From assembly GCA_903824665.1 (NCBI GenBank), contig CAIJXT010000024.1:276817-340816 (forward strand): a DNA stretch of 64,000 nucleotides. The letters are read 5' to 3'. The DNA is from an uncultured Bacteroidota bacterium (GTDB lineage: Bacteria; Bacteroidota; Bacteroidia; Chitinophagales; Chitinophagaceae). A program made the position numbers and the translations under genes. Shown one piece after another: positions 1 through 9,542 of this stretch. The notes under the pieces were generated by a model that was not told the origin of the DNA, made no database searches, and saw nothing but the letters and a program-made list of their open reading frames with translations. Numbering within the stretch: the first letter of the stretch is position 1; each line of letters begins with the position of its first letter.

Positions 1-620
1 GGACCAGTACCCTGCTTAGATACAGTATAGTACAATCCTGAAGCGGTTTTAGTGGCTTTAATGCCTTTCTTTTTAAAGTAGTCGGTGAGTGTCTTCTCGT
101 CGATGCCTTTCTGCTTTCCGGCCTGCTCTTCGTTGAACTTCTTATCTTCTGCGTCTGTACGGATAGAAACAACCTGTACTTCGTAGCGCATCTTCTGATT
201 CACACCCTGCTTCATGCCCGGCATTGGCTGCGCGCCACCTTTGAGCATAGAGTCGACAGGAACGCGGAAAATAGCACTATCGCCGGCAACCAGCAGCATG
301 AAACCTTCCATGAGATCGCCATTGGCTTTGGGGGCCTGAATAGTGACCGGTACAGGCTTGGTAGCATTGTACATTTTCCTTGAGTCGAAGATCACGCTGT
401 CGTCGAGGTAAACGTGTATGAACAATTCTGCATGATCGGTGTTAGCGGCTTTTTTCTTGCCGGTACCATGTTTTACTACTTTGTATTCCAGACCGCTTTT
501 CAGGACTGTAAACCCATCTTTCAGCTTCACACCATTCGGCATGTCTTGCGCTACGGAGGTAGCAGACAAACCAAGGGATACAGCAAGTGCCGCGAGGGTC
601 AATCTGTTCGTCATTTTCAT
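1..620 (-). CDS. FKBP-type peptidyl-prolyl isomerase, partial (C-terminus beyond window)
   Basis: Exported proline isomerase of the FKBP family, expected to help fold proteins in the periplasm. The start at 620 gives a signal peptide (MKMTNRLTLAALAVS..., likely cleaved after SVAQ). This is followed by one FKBP-like domain with an IFDS motif, then the linker TDYFKKKGIKATKTASGLYYT, which in the neighbouring gene leads into a second FKBP domain. That second domain is cut off here by the window edge. A second in-frame ATG lies at 614 and cannot be excluded. The gene is 58 nt downstream of a homologous FKBP gene (679-1635), so the two look like tandem paralogues in one transcript. Unlike its neighbour it has no lipobox cysteine, suggesting a soluble rather than lipid-anchored protein. 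Family assignment is firm; substrate unknown. Confidence 0.88.
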   Translation of the reverse strand, partial: MKMTNRLTLAALAVSLGLSATSVAQDMPNGVKLKDGFTVLKSGLEYKVVKHGTGKKKAANTDHAELFIHVYLDDSVIFDSRKMYNATKPVPVTIQAPKANGDLMEGFMLLVAGDSAIFRVPVDSMLKGGAQPMPGMKQGVNQKMRYEVQVVSIRTDAEDKKFNEEQAGKQKGIDEKTLTDYFKKKGIKATKTASGLYYTVSKQGTG

Positions 621-678
621 TTTTGCAGTTGAGTTAGCAATAAAAATAATTAAGAAGCCGGTTTCGATTTGTTAAAAA

Positions 679-1635
679 TTATTTGTTGGGCGCTGGTGCC
701 GGAGCCGGAGCATCCTTAACGTCGGTGATCTCCACTTCGAAAATCATGATTGCGTTAGCAGGTATCTGCGGGCTAGGGCTCTGCGGACCATAAGCAATAG
801 GAGAAGGCAGGTAGAATACAGCCTTAGCACCTTTCTTCAGCAATGCTACGCCTTCGTCAACACCAGGAATCATCTGACCCATGCCTACAGTGAATGTAAG
901 CGGCTTAGTATCATGACCACCACGGGCAGCTACTGCTGAATCGACGTTGCTGTCGAAAATGTTGCCGTCGAGTGTTTTGCCGGTATACTTCATGCTAGCC
1001 ATCTGGCCTTTAGCGATCTGTGCGCCGCTGCCTGGTTTCTGAATTGTGTAATACAAGCCAGATGCTGTTTTTTCTGCTTTGATGTTGTTTTTAGCAAAGT
1101 ATTCCTGCAGTGATTTATCATCCAATGGCAATTGAGCAGCCTTCTGCTCTTCCATTTTCTTCATCTGCTCAGCCTGCTTGGCTTCCATTTCCTTGTTGTA
1201 CTGCTCTTCTGTCTTGATAGACACAAGTGACAAATTGATGGTGATCTTGTTGCCTTTTTTCAACCAGGCCGGAACACGGCTGAGCTGATCGGCAGGGATA
1301 TTTTTGAGGATGGTATCGCAGGATACATACACTACAGCACTATCGCCGGGTGAAAGGTATGGTAACACAGCCTGCCAGTCGCCGTTGCGGGCAGAATCGA
1401 GGCGCATAACGCCGGGCTGACCCTGCTTCCAGGTATCATTTAAAGTAGTAGTATCGACCTTAGCAATCAGGTTGAACTCAACGATATCGCCAATCGCTGC
1501 ATTTTTACCTTTTGCATCTTTAACGATCTGGTATTCTACACCTTTTACCTTCTTAATTTCACCACCGCTGTTGCAAGCGGTAAAGCCAATGGCTGCTGCG
1601 CCTAACAGCGCGATTGGTATGATCCTGGTTGTCAT
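679..1635 (-). CDS. FKBP-type peptidyl-prolyl isomerase lipoprotein
   Basis: Lipid-anchored FKBP-type prolyl isomerase of 318 aa. The N-terminus is a lipoprotein signal ending in the lipobox GFTAC (Cys21). Residues about 35-130 form a degenerate FKBP-like domain. Residues about 150-190 are charged and Gln/Lys/Glu-rich, probably helical or coiled coil. Residues about 195-310 are a canonical FKBP domain with IFDSN, VGMGQMIPGVDEG, AYGPQSPSP and IPANAIMIFEVEI. In the family these strands line the proline-binding pocket. It sits 43 nt after the nanoRNase gene and 58 nt before a second FKBP gene, so all three probably share a transcript. The first domain lacks most pocket residues and may serve dimerisation or chaperone binding; that is inference. 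Confidence 0.92.
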   Translation of the reverse strand: MTTRIIPIALLGAAAIGFTACNSGGEIKKVKGVEYQIVKDAKGKNAAIGDIVEFNLIAKVDTTTLNDTWKQGQPGVMRLDSARNGDWQAVLPYLSPGDSAVVYVSCDTILKNIPADQLSRVPAWLKKGNKITINLSLVSIKTEEQYNKEMEAKQAEQMKKMEEQKAAQLPLDDKSLQEYFAKNNIKAEKTASGLYYTIQKPGSGAQIAKGQMASMKYTGKTLDGNIFDSNVDSAVAARGGHDTKPLTFTVGMGQMIPGVDEGVALLKKGAKAVFYLPSPIAYGPQSPSPQIPANAIMIFEVEITDVKDAPAPAPAPNK

Positions 1636-1678
1636 GTTTATTGATTTTTATTATTTGATTTATGTTTTTTTAGCTTTT

Positions 1679-2683
1679 CTATTTTGGGTGAATATCCGAC
1701 AAAATTTTCTTAAAATATACAATCGTCTCGTCAAAACTTGTCTTGGCTCTGCCGCCTGAGGCATTAAAATGCCCGCCACCATCGAAATAAAGGCGTGCTA
1801 CTTTACTCACATCAAACGGTCCTTTGCTTCTGAAAGACAGTTTTACTTCATCACTACGCTCTGTGATGAGTGTGGCAAACTTAATGCCCGCGATGCTCAG
1901 AGGATAGTTTACCAACCCTTCTGTATCTCCGTTCTGCACATTAAACAAGTTCATGTCTTTTCTGGAGAGCGTGATGAGCGCTGAATTATACTTGCGGAAT
2001 ACCTGCATGCGCTCTATAAGCACGTAACCGAGGAACCGCATGCGGCTCTCGCTCCAGGCATCGTATACATCTTCGTGAATGGCGGTATGGTTAATGCCCC
2101 TTTCCATGAGATCGGCTATCATGCGGTGCACACTGGCCGTAGTGGCCGGGAATTTGAAAGAACCGGTATCGGTCATAACGCCAACGTAGAGGCATGCAGC
2201 AATGTTCTTATCGATCAGAGCATTGTCGCCGCTCAGATTGATGAAATCATACACCATTTCGCAGGTGCTGCTTTTCGCCGGTATACTCATTCCATAAGTC
2301 CATACATCTTTGGGGAAAAGGTGATGATCAATAAGAATGCGTGGCTGTGTAGCTTCGGCAAGTGGCAGTTCGAGGTGCTTTGTTCTGTTGAGGTCGTTGA
2401 AATCGAGGCAGAAAACGAGATCTGCATTTGCGAGTGCTTTTTTTGCTGCATCCGCATCTGATTCATAATTAATCAATCCGTTTGCTCCCGGCATCCACAT
2501 CAAAAATTCGGGTACTTCGCTTGGCGATACTGCGGTTACGAAGTGCCCTTTGCCTTTGAGGTAGTGGTACAACCCGAGCATACTGCCTATCGCATCTCCA
2601 TCCGGCTTGTGGTGGGTGGTGATAAATATTCTTGCGGGGTCTTTCAGTAAAGGAAGCGCGTCTTGTATAGGCAGCATTGTCAT
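1679..2683 (-). CDS. DHH-family phosphoesterase (NrnA-like nanoRNase/pAp phosphatase)
   Basis: Cytoplasmic DHH/DHHA1 phosphoesterase of 334 aa, the family that degrades 2-5 nt RNA and dephosphorylates 3'-phosphoadenosine 5'-phosphate. Visible motifs are the metal-binding HHKPDGDAIGS (residues 24-34), an aspartate motif in FCLDFND, the DHH triad in LIDHHLF (Asp119-His121), TDTGSF, and the DHHA1 motif GGGHFNASGGR near the C-terminus. The frame is open to 2806, but that extension has no family similarity. I start at ATG 2683 (MTMLPIQ); the next in-frame ATG is 2677. A TACTTTTG promoter element lies at 2751-2758. It heads a probable operon with two FKBP isomerases, with no obvious functional link. 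Confidence 0.93.
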   Translation of the reverse strand: MTMLPIQDALPLLKDPARIFITTHHKPDGDAIGSMLGLYHYLKGKGHFVTAVSPSEVPEFLMWMPGANGLINYESDADAAKKALANADLVFCLDFNDLNRTKHLELPLAEATQPRILIDHHLFPKDVWTYGMSIPAKSSTCEMVYDFINLSGDNALIDKNIAACLYVGVMTDTGSFKFPATTASVHRMIADLMERGINHTAIHEDVYDAWSESRMRFLGYVLIERMQVFRKYNSALITLSRKDMNLFNVQNGDTEGLVNYPLSIAGIKFATLITERSDEVKLSFRSKGPFDVSKVARLYFDGGGHFNASGGRAKTSFDETIVYFKKILSDIHPK

Positions 2684-2750
2684 TTCCCAATGCCGCGTCA
2701 ATGCGGTTTTCTGTTTGGGGCTGCAAAAATATGGTTTCTGGGTGTTATGA

Positions 2751-2758
2751 CAAAAGTA
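2751..2758 (-). promoter_or_regulatory. Candidate -7 promoter element (TACTTTTG) for the nanoRNase gene
   Basis: Read on the minus strand this is TACTTTTG, a match to the Bacteroidota -7 consensus TAnnTTTG, ending 67 nt before the start at 2683. No clear -33 TTG is seen. Confidence 0.45.
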
Positions 2759-2926
2759 AAATGTTAAAAAACGAAAAATGTACTGATATGACGTACTTCC
2801 AATCACTCATAGTTAATAATCGTCACACAAGCTGTGGAACAGATAAGCAATAGCACACTTTTAACAATCGTTACAACAATCAACATGAAATTTTGATTTA
2901 CCTTGCGCCTTCAAATATCAAAAAAC

Positions 2927-3343
2927 ATGTCAAATCGTACATTTACCATGATCAAACCTGATGCGGTTAAAGCCGGTAACATCGGTAATATCCTTCAGAT
3001 GATCAATGCAGCCGGTTTCCGTATTGTTGCAATGAAATACCTACAAATCAGCAAGCAACAAGCTGAAAAATTTTATGAAGTACATGCAGAGCGTCCATTC
3101 TACGGAGAGCTTACAGCATTTATGAGCAGTGGCCCAATCGTTGCCGCTATTCTGGAAAAAGACAATGCAGTTGCTGACTTCCGTAAACTTATCGGTGCTA
3201 CCAATCCTGCACAAGCGGAAGAAGGTACTATCCGTAAGAAGTATGCTGCATCTGTAGGTGAAAACGCAGTACATGGTTCTGACAGCGATGAAAACGCTGC
3301 AATAGAAGGCAACTTCTACTTCAGTGGCCTGGAAAGATTCTAA
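2927..3343 (+). CDS. ndk: Nucleoside diphosphate kinase
   Basis: Transfers the gamma phosphate of ATP to other nucleoside diphosphates through a phosphohistidine, balancing NTP/dNTP pools in the cytoplasm. The 138-aa product has the family's usual length. It carries the N-terminal signature [10 protein letters not shown] and the active-site block [12 protein letters not shown] with catalytic His116. An upstream TTG extends the frame to 2903, but family length and the N-terminal motif favour ATG 2927. It is a single gene, divergent from the nanoRNase operon, and closed by a strong hairpin terminator at 3367-3400. A near-consensus TTTACCTTGC lies just before the TTG and may be its promoter. Confidence 0.98.
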   Translation: MSNRTFTMIKPDAVKAGNIGNILQMINAAGFRIVAMKYLQISKQQAEKFYEVHAERPFYGELTAFMSSGPIVAAILEKDNAVADFRKLIGATNPAQAEEGTIRKKYAASVGENAVHGSDSDENAAIEGNFYFSGLERF

Positions 3344-3366
3344 TCTTCACAAATCATTTTATAGTG

Positions 3367-3400
3367 CACCCCTGCTGTTTTACGGCGGGGGTGTTTTTTT
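3367..3400 (+). terminator. Rho-independent terminator after ndk
   Basis: CACCCCTGC pairs imperfectly with GGCGGGGGTG across an eight-base loop, followed by seven T. Confidence 0.85.
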
Positions 3401-3440
3401 GGATACCGCTGAACATGGTCCATCATTGGTTGCGCAGCAC

Positions 3441-3476
3441 AAAAAAAACAGGCGGGATCCATCCGGACCCCGCCTG
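3441..3476 (-). terminator. Terminator of the 1536-aa T9SS cargo gene
   Basis: On the minus strand CAGGCGGGG pairs with CCCGCCTG and is followed by eight T. It lies 20 nt beyond the stop codon at 3497. Confidence 0.85.
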
Positions 3477-3496
3477 CAAATAAAGTATCAAGAATA

Positions 3497-6400
3497 TTAT
3501 TCTCCTATCACGAAGTGGAATACCTTATTGTCGGTACCACTGTTGACACGTAAAACGTACGTACCTGCCGCAAGTCCTTTCTTAAGAACTACTTCATGAT
3601 TGAGGTTACCATTTTTGGCTGTTGTTTTGCCGCTGTACACCACCTGTCCCAAAACATTGAGCACATCAATGTTGAGGTCTTGTGTAGCACCTGAAGCCAA
3701 AGTACCTGTGAGGGTGAAGGTACCTTTGTTTGGGTTAGGGAACAATGACATTATGCTTCCTTCGGCCAATCCGGCAGTGCCTTTTACAGACAACCAATCA
3801 CCATAGACTACAATGGCATTGCTGTTGCCAATAGAGCCTAGCTCGCACGGTGGATTACCATTAACTCTGCAATAAACAGTGTCGTTATCATATACTGTGC
3901 GTACGAAGACATTGTTGGTAGCTCCGGAAATCTGCTCACCATCAACAAACCATTGATACAAAGGCGCACCACCACCAGAGGTTACTTCTGCAAAGAAAGT
4001 AACTACCTGACCGATATAGTTGATAGAGTCATTCGCAGTGGTTGTGATGTTTACCATTGGTATCACGTTCGGATAAATATTGATCGGTATGTTTACATAA
4101 GCAGGACTTGGCAGCGCACAAATGTCGAGGCTGTTGGTCATGTAGCAACTGATCACATCGCCATGGGTAGGTATGTATGTGTATACAGAATCGTCTGGAC
4201 CGATGTTGACACCGAATATCTGCCACTGGTAAGACGGATCGAGACCGCCGTTGACATGGTGTGCTCTGAAAGTCACCGGAACACCGGCACAAATAGTATC
4301 GTGTGCGGGCGTGCGTGTAACTGTAACTGATGCCAATGCCGGTGTACTCACCAGGAATGGTTTAGTTCTGTAACAGCCTGAAAGTGATGCATATGTAATT
4401 GTAGTAGCACCGAAGTTAACGCCAGTTACTGAACCTGAAGTAGAAACAACAGAGGCTATTAATGCATTGGCGCTGCTCCACAAACCACCAGTTGAGGCAG
4501 TAGAGAGGGTTACTGTTCTACCCATACATACACTATCCGGACCTGTGATAGGTGCAGGGAGTGTATCTACGATGATTGGTGCTTTTACGAAACAAGCATT
4601 TGGCATTGTATACGTAGCAACGTATGTGCCACCCACTGCCAGACCTGTAACGACGCCTGTTGGTGAAATAGAAGCAGGACCGCTTAATGTCCAAACGCCA
4701 CCGGGTGTAGCATTGAACAAAGTAGTAGTAGAGGCTCCGTTACATATTGTAATACCACCAGTGATTGGAGGAGGCGTCTGATTAACCGTTACGTTGTAGA
4801 TAGCAGGGTTACATGCCAGTGTATTGTAAGAAATTGTAGTAGTACCACCGGCAAGTGCATTCATAAGGCCCGAAGTGGAACCGATAGTAGCTGTTGCGGT
4901 ATTACTGCTGGTCCAGGTACCACCACCTGTACCATTTGAAAAGAGTATCGTATTTCCGGAACAAATAACATTTGAGCCTGCGATCGCAGTAGGTGCGGTG
5001 CTGACCGTCATGACAATAGCCGTACTACAACCTGTACCGAGAATGTAGGATATTATTGCCGTTCCTGTAGGTGAGTTTGCCGTTACAACTCCCGTTGCAG
5101 TAACCACAGATATGATACCGGGTGCAGAGCTCGTCCAGGTACCGCCGGCTACTGAATTGCCAAGCGCAATAGACAAACCCTGACAAATAACCGGACCACC
5201 TGTTATAGGACCGGCAGCAGGGAATATCGATACCGTGTTTGTATTGACACAACCGGTAGATGTGAACTTGTAGGTAATAACAGCCGTACCACCGCTGATA
5301 CCGCCAAATATACCGGTAGTGGAACCTATAGAAGCTACTGCAGTGTTGCTGCTGCTCCATGTACCACCGGTGGATGTAGTAAACAGTGTATCAGAAAAGG
5401 TTTCGCAAGCATAGAGGGTACCTGTGATAGGTGCCGGTATAGGATTGACCGTGAACACAGCAGATACTGCAGCACAACCTGTAACCGTGTAAAAGATTGT
5501 AGCCGTGCCAGGTGACATACCAGTAACTATGCCGGTAGCCGCATCGATAGTAGCTACAGAAGGCGTGCTGCTGCTCCATGACCCACCAGTAGATGTATTG
5601 ATCAAGGTAGTTGTGAAACCAGGGCAGCCCTGGAATGTACCTGTGATAGCCGGAGGAGGCGTAATCACATTGACCATTGCAAAAGTGGAACATGTAGTAG
5701 GCAATGTATAGATGATGCTGGTAGTACCGCCTGAAACACCTGTAACGACACCCGTGGTAAGACCTACTGTAGCAATACCGGGAGCAGTGCTGGTCCAGGT
5801 ACCACCAGTAGAAGTGCTGGTAAGTGTAATAGAATAAGTCATACAAACTGCGCCAGGGCCTGTGATGGTTGCCGGCAAAGGATTGACCGTAAGGGTAATA
5901 GGATAAACCTTAGTGCAGGTAGTAGTAGAATTTCTGATGGTTAAAGCACCGGCGTAATTAAATGCCGGGGTTGCAGCAGGCACATTGACATTAATGGGAG
6001 AGCCTGGTAAAGCAGCATAGGCAGCAACATCGGTAGGACCGCTGGGCGACCATGTGAGTGAGTATTGGTTAGGTGTACCGGTAGTACCTGTATAGGCGTA
6101 AGACGGAGTAGATACTGCTGCAGGATTGAAGCAAACACTTGCGCTAGTAACCAGCCCGGTAAGTGTAACTGCATTAACAGTGTACGTGTTGGGTGTGGTA
6201 GGATGTGTAGTAACCGTGTTTACATCAACCGCAACGAGGCCGGTGGAAGCGTTTGCGAAAATCACACCGCCAGTGGTCTGTGCAATGACATAATAAGAAA
6301 CGACATCGCCGGCAACAACACCACCCATTGATGATGGTGTAATTACAAAGCTCCAGGTACCGTTGGTTGCAGAGCCAGAAACGAGTGAGCCCGGATTGCT

Positions 6401-8107
6401 GAACCATGGACCTGCACCTTTGCGGAAATAGATACGCGGAATAACAGGACCTGCGGTTGGGACACCTACAACAGATTCGATCACAACGGGATTAAGTGTG
6501 ATGTTGGCATCGCTACAAGTATTTGTGAGTGGCGTGTAGGTAATCTTGCTCAGCATTTCGTGCGCACCAATTGTTGGTGTGGTAGGGTTACGTGTACCGC
6601 CATCGATATCTGTAGTGATAGGTGGGACAGCGATTGGTGTACCTGCATTGAGCGGTATGTTGGCTGCGATCAACTGCAGATGCAAATCAGAAGCGGATAC
6701 GTAAGTAGGGGCAACAGTAATGGAATTTAAGTTGCTACCGAAACCAGCCTGAATCTGCGCAATGTTTACGCGATTGACACCACCTATATTACCTAAGGCT
6801 GTTGCGCCTGTGTAATCATTATAGTCAATTGAGGCAAATATCGTGTTGGGGCTGACACAGTATATACCGTATCTGTTGCCTGTGGTCTGGGTGTTGGTAA
6901 GCAGGTTGTCGCGGAGATTGACAGCTGCGTTTGGAATAGGACCAACCGGACCCGGAGCACCAGCGAACGGATTGATACAAATAGCGGCTGTAGTAGGCGC
7001 ACCTGAAGAGTTGGTGCTCTGGTGTACGCTATTATGATACATGTTCATTCCATTGCCCAAATCCATCATTATTCCATGTCCGTTCAAAGGAATGGTAGCT
7101 GAACCCGGAGCTGTAGCATTTGCTATAAAATTGTTGAAAATATTGGCACCGGTAGATGTGTTGTAGCAATCGATGTAGATACCACTTGCACCCCAACCAG
7201 CAGCCGGCTGAGCGACGTTGTTAATTTTATTTCCGGAAATCGTAGTGTTATTGGCAGTGAATGAGATAACAATTCCTGAAGCCCTGCCAACAACTGTTGC
7301 CGGTGGGACAACATTCGTAATGTTGTTGTTGGTAATGGAGTTGTTTGAACCGTTATTGATATGAATACCAGCAAAGCCAACGTTGGTACAATCGTTGCCT
7401 GTAACAACCCAACCAGCGTCCAGAGCGGGCGCATTAGGTCCGTAACCGTAAGCACCTACCTGGGCGTCCTGAAGTGAGTTGTTCTGTATGGTGACATTGG
7501 TATGTGATAAAGTGCCGATACCATAGATAGCGGTACCGCTACCTGATGTAATACACATGCCGCTACCAGTGCCACCACAACGGATATTGCAATTGCGGAT
7601 ATTGATATTACTAACGCCAACAGTTGCTGCACTACCCAGCCTGACACCTGCTGTAACGCCACCACCAAGGGCATAAGTGCTTCTGATAGAAAGATCGCGA
7701 GTGGTACCACCGACAGTGTTAGAACCATCGATTGTAACGTTGCTGGAACCAAAAAGGTGAATGATCGCTGCATTAAAAGCGCCGGTAATTGTGGGGGTGG
7801 CACCAACGGCTGGCTTGATGGTTACCGAAGTATAGTTTGCCGGCAGAATATTGGGGTTGAGCAATGCTGTTGCGGTTTCTGTAGTACCTGCTGCACCTAT
7901 TGTGATGGTGATTGCCCCGGTATGCGTACCTGCATTAATCTGGGCAAAAGCCGCCTGAAGCGTTCCATACGCTGTAGGGCCAGGTCCTGCACCGGTTGCA
8001 GTAACTGTGGCCTGCCCGAAAGACTGCAGCGCACAGAACAGCATAAGCACATTGAGCGCCAGTATTCTAATAGAGTTAGTGATTGAAACGACAAAACTTC
8101 TGTTCAT
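3497..8107 (-). CDS. Giant T9SS cargo: beta-helix, Ig-like repeats, type A sorting domain
   Basis: Secreted or surface protein of 1536 aa. Residues 1-32 are a Sec signal peptide ending SFGQA. Residues about 35-510 are rich in short Asn/Ile repeats (NNITN, TISGNKINN, GIHINNGSNNSI) typical of a right-handed parallel beta-helix, a fold common in glycan-binding or glycan-cleaving proteins. About 520-735 are other beta domains. Residues about 745-1255 hold seven Ig-like repeats with the core GG-T/S-W-S/T-S-S, the same family as in the genes at 38620 and 52025. About 1260-1435 are further Ig-like domains with YQW motifs. Residues about 1450-1536 are the T9SS type A C-terminal signal (SLFPNPNKGTFTL ... 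GTYVLRV). No catalytic residues are evident, so adhesin or surface structural protein is the best guess. Monocistronic, with its own terminator at 3441-3476. Confidence 0.9.
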   Translation of the reverse strand: MNRSFVVSITNSIRILALNVLMLFCALQSFGQATVTATGAGPGPTAYGTLQAAFAQINAGTHTGAITITIGAAGTTETATALLNPNILPANYTSVTIKPAVGATPTITGAFNAAIIHLFGSSNVTIDGSNTVGGTTRDLSIRSTYALGGGVTAGVRLGSAATVGVSNINIRNCNIRCGGTGSGMCITSGSGTAIYGIGTLSHTNVTIQNNSLQDAQVGAYGYGPNAPALDAGWVVTGNDCTNVGFAGIHINNGSNNSITNNNITNVVPPATVVGRASGIVISFTANNTTISGNKINNVAQPAAGWGASGIYIDCYNTSTGANIFNNFIANATAPGSATIPLNGHGIMMDLGNGMNMYHNSVHQSTNSSGAPTTAAICINPFAGAPGPVGPIPNAAVNLRDNLLTNTQTTGNRYGIYCVSPNTIFASIDYNDYTGATALGNIGGVNRVNIAQIQAGFGSNLNSITVAPTYVSASDLHLQLIAANIPLNAGTPIAVPPITTDIDGGTRNPTTPTIGAHEMLSKITYTPLTNTCSDANITLNPVVIESVVGVPTAGPVIPRIYFRKGAGPWFSNPGSLVSGSATNGTWSFVITPSSMGGVVAGDVVSYYVIAQTTGGVIFANASTGLVAVDVNTVTTHPTTPNTYTVNAVTLTGLVTSASVCFNPAAVSTPSYAYTGTTGTPNQYSLTWSPSGPTDVAAYAALPGSPINVNVPAATPAFNYAGALTIRNSTTTCTKVYPITLTVNPLPATITGPGAVCMTYSITLTSTSTGGTWTSTAPGIATVGLTTGVVTGVSGGTTSIIYTLPTTCSTFAMVNVITPPPAITGTFQGCPGFTTTLINTSTGGSWSSSTPSVATIDAATGIVTGMSPGTATIFYTVTGCAAVSAVFTVNPIPAPITGTLYACETFSDTLFTTSTGGTWSSSNTAVASIGSTTGIFGGISGGTAVITYKFTSTGCVNTNTVSIFPAAGPITGGPVICQGLSIALGNSVAGGTWTSSAPGIISVVTATGVVTANSPTGTAIISYILGTGCSTAIVMTVSTAPTAIAGSNVICSGNTILFSNGTGGGTWTSSNTATATIGSTSGLMNALAGGTTTISYNTLACNPAIYNVTVNQTPPPITGGITICNGASTTTLFNATPGGVWTLSGPASISPTGVVTGLAVGGTYVATYTMPNACFVKAPIIVDTLPAPITGPDSVCMGRTVTLSTASTGGLWSSANALIASVVSTSGSVTGVNFGATTITYASLSGCYRTKPFLVSTPALASVTVTRTPAHDTICAGVPVTFRAHHVNGGLDPSYQWQIFGVNIGPDDSVYTYIPTHGDVISCYMTNSLDICALPSPAYVNIPINIYPNVIPMVNITTTANDSINYIGQVVTFFAEVTSGGGAPLYQWFVDGEQISGATNNVFVRTVYDNDTVYCRVNGNPPCELGSIGNSNAIVVYGDWLSVKGTAGLAEGSIMSLFPNPNKGTFTLTGTLASGATQDLNIDVLNVLGQVVYSGKTTAKNGNLNHEVVLKKGLAAGTYVLRVNSGTDNKVFHFVIGE
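4343..5875 (-). repeat. Seven Ig-like (Big_2-type) repeats in the beta-helix cargo
   Basis: Seven consecutive units of about 73 aa, each with a cysteine near its start, a central GGxW(S/T)xS motif, a TGxVxG turn and usually a second cysteine near its end. The coordinates are for residues about 745-1255. The units are diverged copies, not identical DNA repeats. Confidence 0.85.
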
Positions 8108-8531
8108 AACCTGTATTTAAAAATTACTTCGATATAGTTCGGGAAAATTATAAATCCAAAAATAACATTTTTTTTATACCATGCAATCATTTTAATAAAA
8201 AAACAACCTGTACAGGAGTCTATAAAGCGCTACAATGAATGCCGAATTATTCCTATTAGTTATTTTTTCTGAAAAATGGAGCCTGTTGAGCGCTTTGTGC
8301 ATGTGCTTCTGCACAAACTAACCCTTTGGTATGGCGTATAAAAACCAAAGATTGTTAGTACGCTATGGCTGATTTTTGTGGGCGGTTGTCGGCTGTGGCC
8401 GTACAATAGTAAAAAGTAGCAGGCAGGTATGTGAAAAGTACCGACCGGGATGCTTAAAAGGAGCAATCCAGGAAGCACATTAAATAATTATTTACTGTTT
8501 TATCAAAAAAACGAGATTCAGCAAGCATTGA
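8108..8531. other. Non-coding gap upstream of the 1536-aa cargo gene
   Basis: A 424-bp AT-rich gap between the start of the beta-helix cargo gene and the stop of batA, both on the minus strand. A 72-aa minus frame at 8260-8478 has no start context, signal or family resemblance and is not called. No convincing hairpin terminator for batA and no TAnnTTTG element were found. Confidence 0.5.
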
Positions 8532-9542
8532 TCAGGTAATGCTTCTAAAAACAGTGAACCGGAGTATCCATTCTACGGCAATTGCAATAATGGCTATCAT
8601 GGCAAAAGGGAAAAACAACTCGGCATAGTGTTTGAAAGAAGTGATATCGATGCGGGTTTTCTCCATTTTATCAATATCGTCGTAAACGCTGGCGAGTGAC
8701 CGGTTGCCGGTTGCGCGGAAGTACTTTCCTTTGGTAGAGGCAGCCATCTGACGGAGCAGGCGCTCATCTATTTCAACCGGCACCATTTGCTTCTGTATTC
8801 CAAAGGGCGTCTGCTGGGGCATTAATGCCTGCCCCATAGTGCCTATGCCAATGGTGTAAATACGAACACCAAACGCTTTGGCGATCTCGAGGGCTGTGCT
8901 GGGGTCAATGATTCCGGTGTTGTTTACACCATCGGTCATCAAAATAACCACTTTGCTCTTCCCTTTGGCGTACCGGAGCCTGTCGACCGCCGTTGCCAAC
9001 CCCATACCGATAGAGGTTCCATCGGTCATCATGCCGTTTTTAATCTGGCTCAATTGGTTTTTGAGCACATTGTGGTCAATTGTAATGGGGCAAACGGTGA
9101 AACTCTCACCAGAAAAAATCACCAATCCGATGCGGTCGGTGGGCCGCTGATCTATAAACTTGAGTGCTTCTGCTTTGGCGGCTTCGATCCTGTTGGGTTT
9201 AAAATCCTCGGCAAGCATACTACCAGAAACATCGATACTGAGTATAATATCAATACCCTCGCTATCAACGTTTTCAGTGGTATTGCTGCTTTGAGGGCGA
9301 GCAAGGGCAACCGACAGTGCTGCCAGACCTATTAACCTGAGTACAAAGAGCACAGGCCTGAATCTGGCTCTACCTCCGGCCGATGCAGCAGAAAGGCCAC
9401 CCAACGTGGTGAGACGGAGTGCGGGATTGTCTTCATTTTTTTTCCGCAAGTGCCACCAAATCATTAACGGTATCAGTAACAGCAACCCAAAAAACCAAGG
9501 GTGTGCAAAAGTGATATGTTTCCAGTCCATCAGGTTGCTCAT
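8532..9542 (-). CDS. batA: BatA-like von Willebrand factor A domain protein
   Basis: Inner-membrane VWA protein of 336 aa, part of the Bacteroides aerotolerance (Bat) group, thought to act with MoxR ATPases in envelope stress or complex assembly. An N-terminal membrane segment (FFGLLLLIPLMIWW) and a second at about 62-80 precede the VWA domain (about 95-280). The MIDAS motif DVSGS is at residues 104-108, and MTDGVNNTG supplies the second metal-site loop. A C-terminal membrane helix (about 310-328) completes the usual BatA layout. The start ATG overlaps the stop of the upstream gene as ATGA, so the two are translationally coupled. Nothing Bat-like follows it: batB, batC and the usual batD are absent downstream. 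Confidence 0.93.
   Translation of the reverse strand: MSNLMDWKHITFAHPWFFGLLLLIPLMIWWHLRKKNEDNPALRLTTLGGLSAASAGGRARFRPVLFVLRLIGLAALSVALARPQSSNTTENVDSEGIDIILSIDVSGSMLAEDFKPNRIEAAKAEALKFIDQRPTDRIGLVIFSGESFTVCPITIDHNVLKNQLSQIKNGMMTDGTSIGMGLATAVDRLRYAKGKSKVVILMTDGVNNTGIIDPSTALEIAKAFGVRIYTIGIGTMGQALMPQQTPFGIQKQMVPVEIDERLLRQMAASTKGKYFRATGNRSLASVYDDIDKMEKTRIDITSFKHYAELFFPFAMIAIIAIAVEWILRFTVFRSIT

Noticed and set aside
8260..8478. 72-aa minus-strand frame
   Set aside because: No recognisable domain, odd composition and no promoter element; lies in an AT-rich gap.
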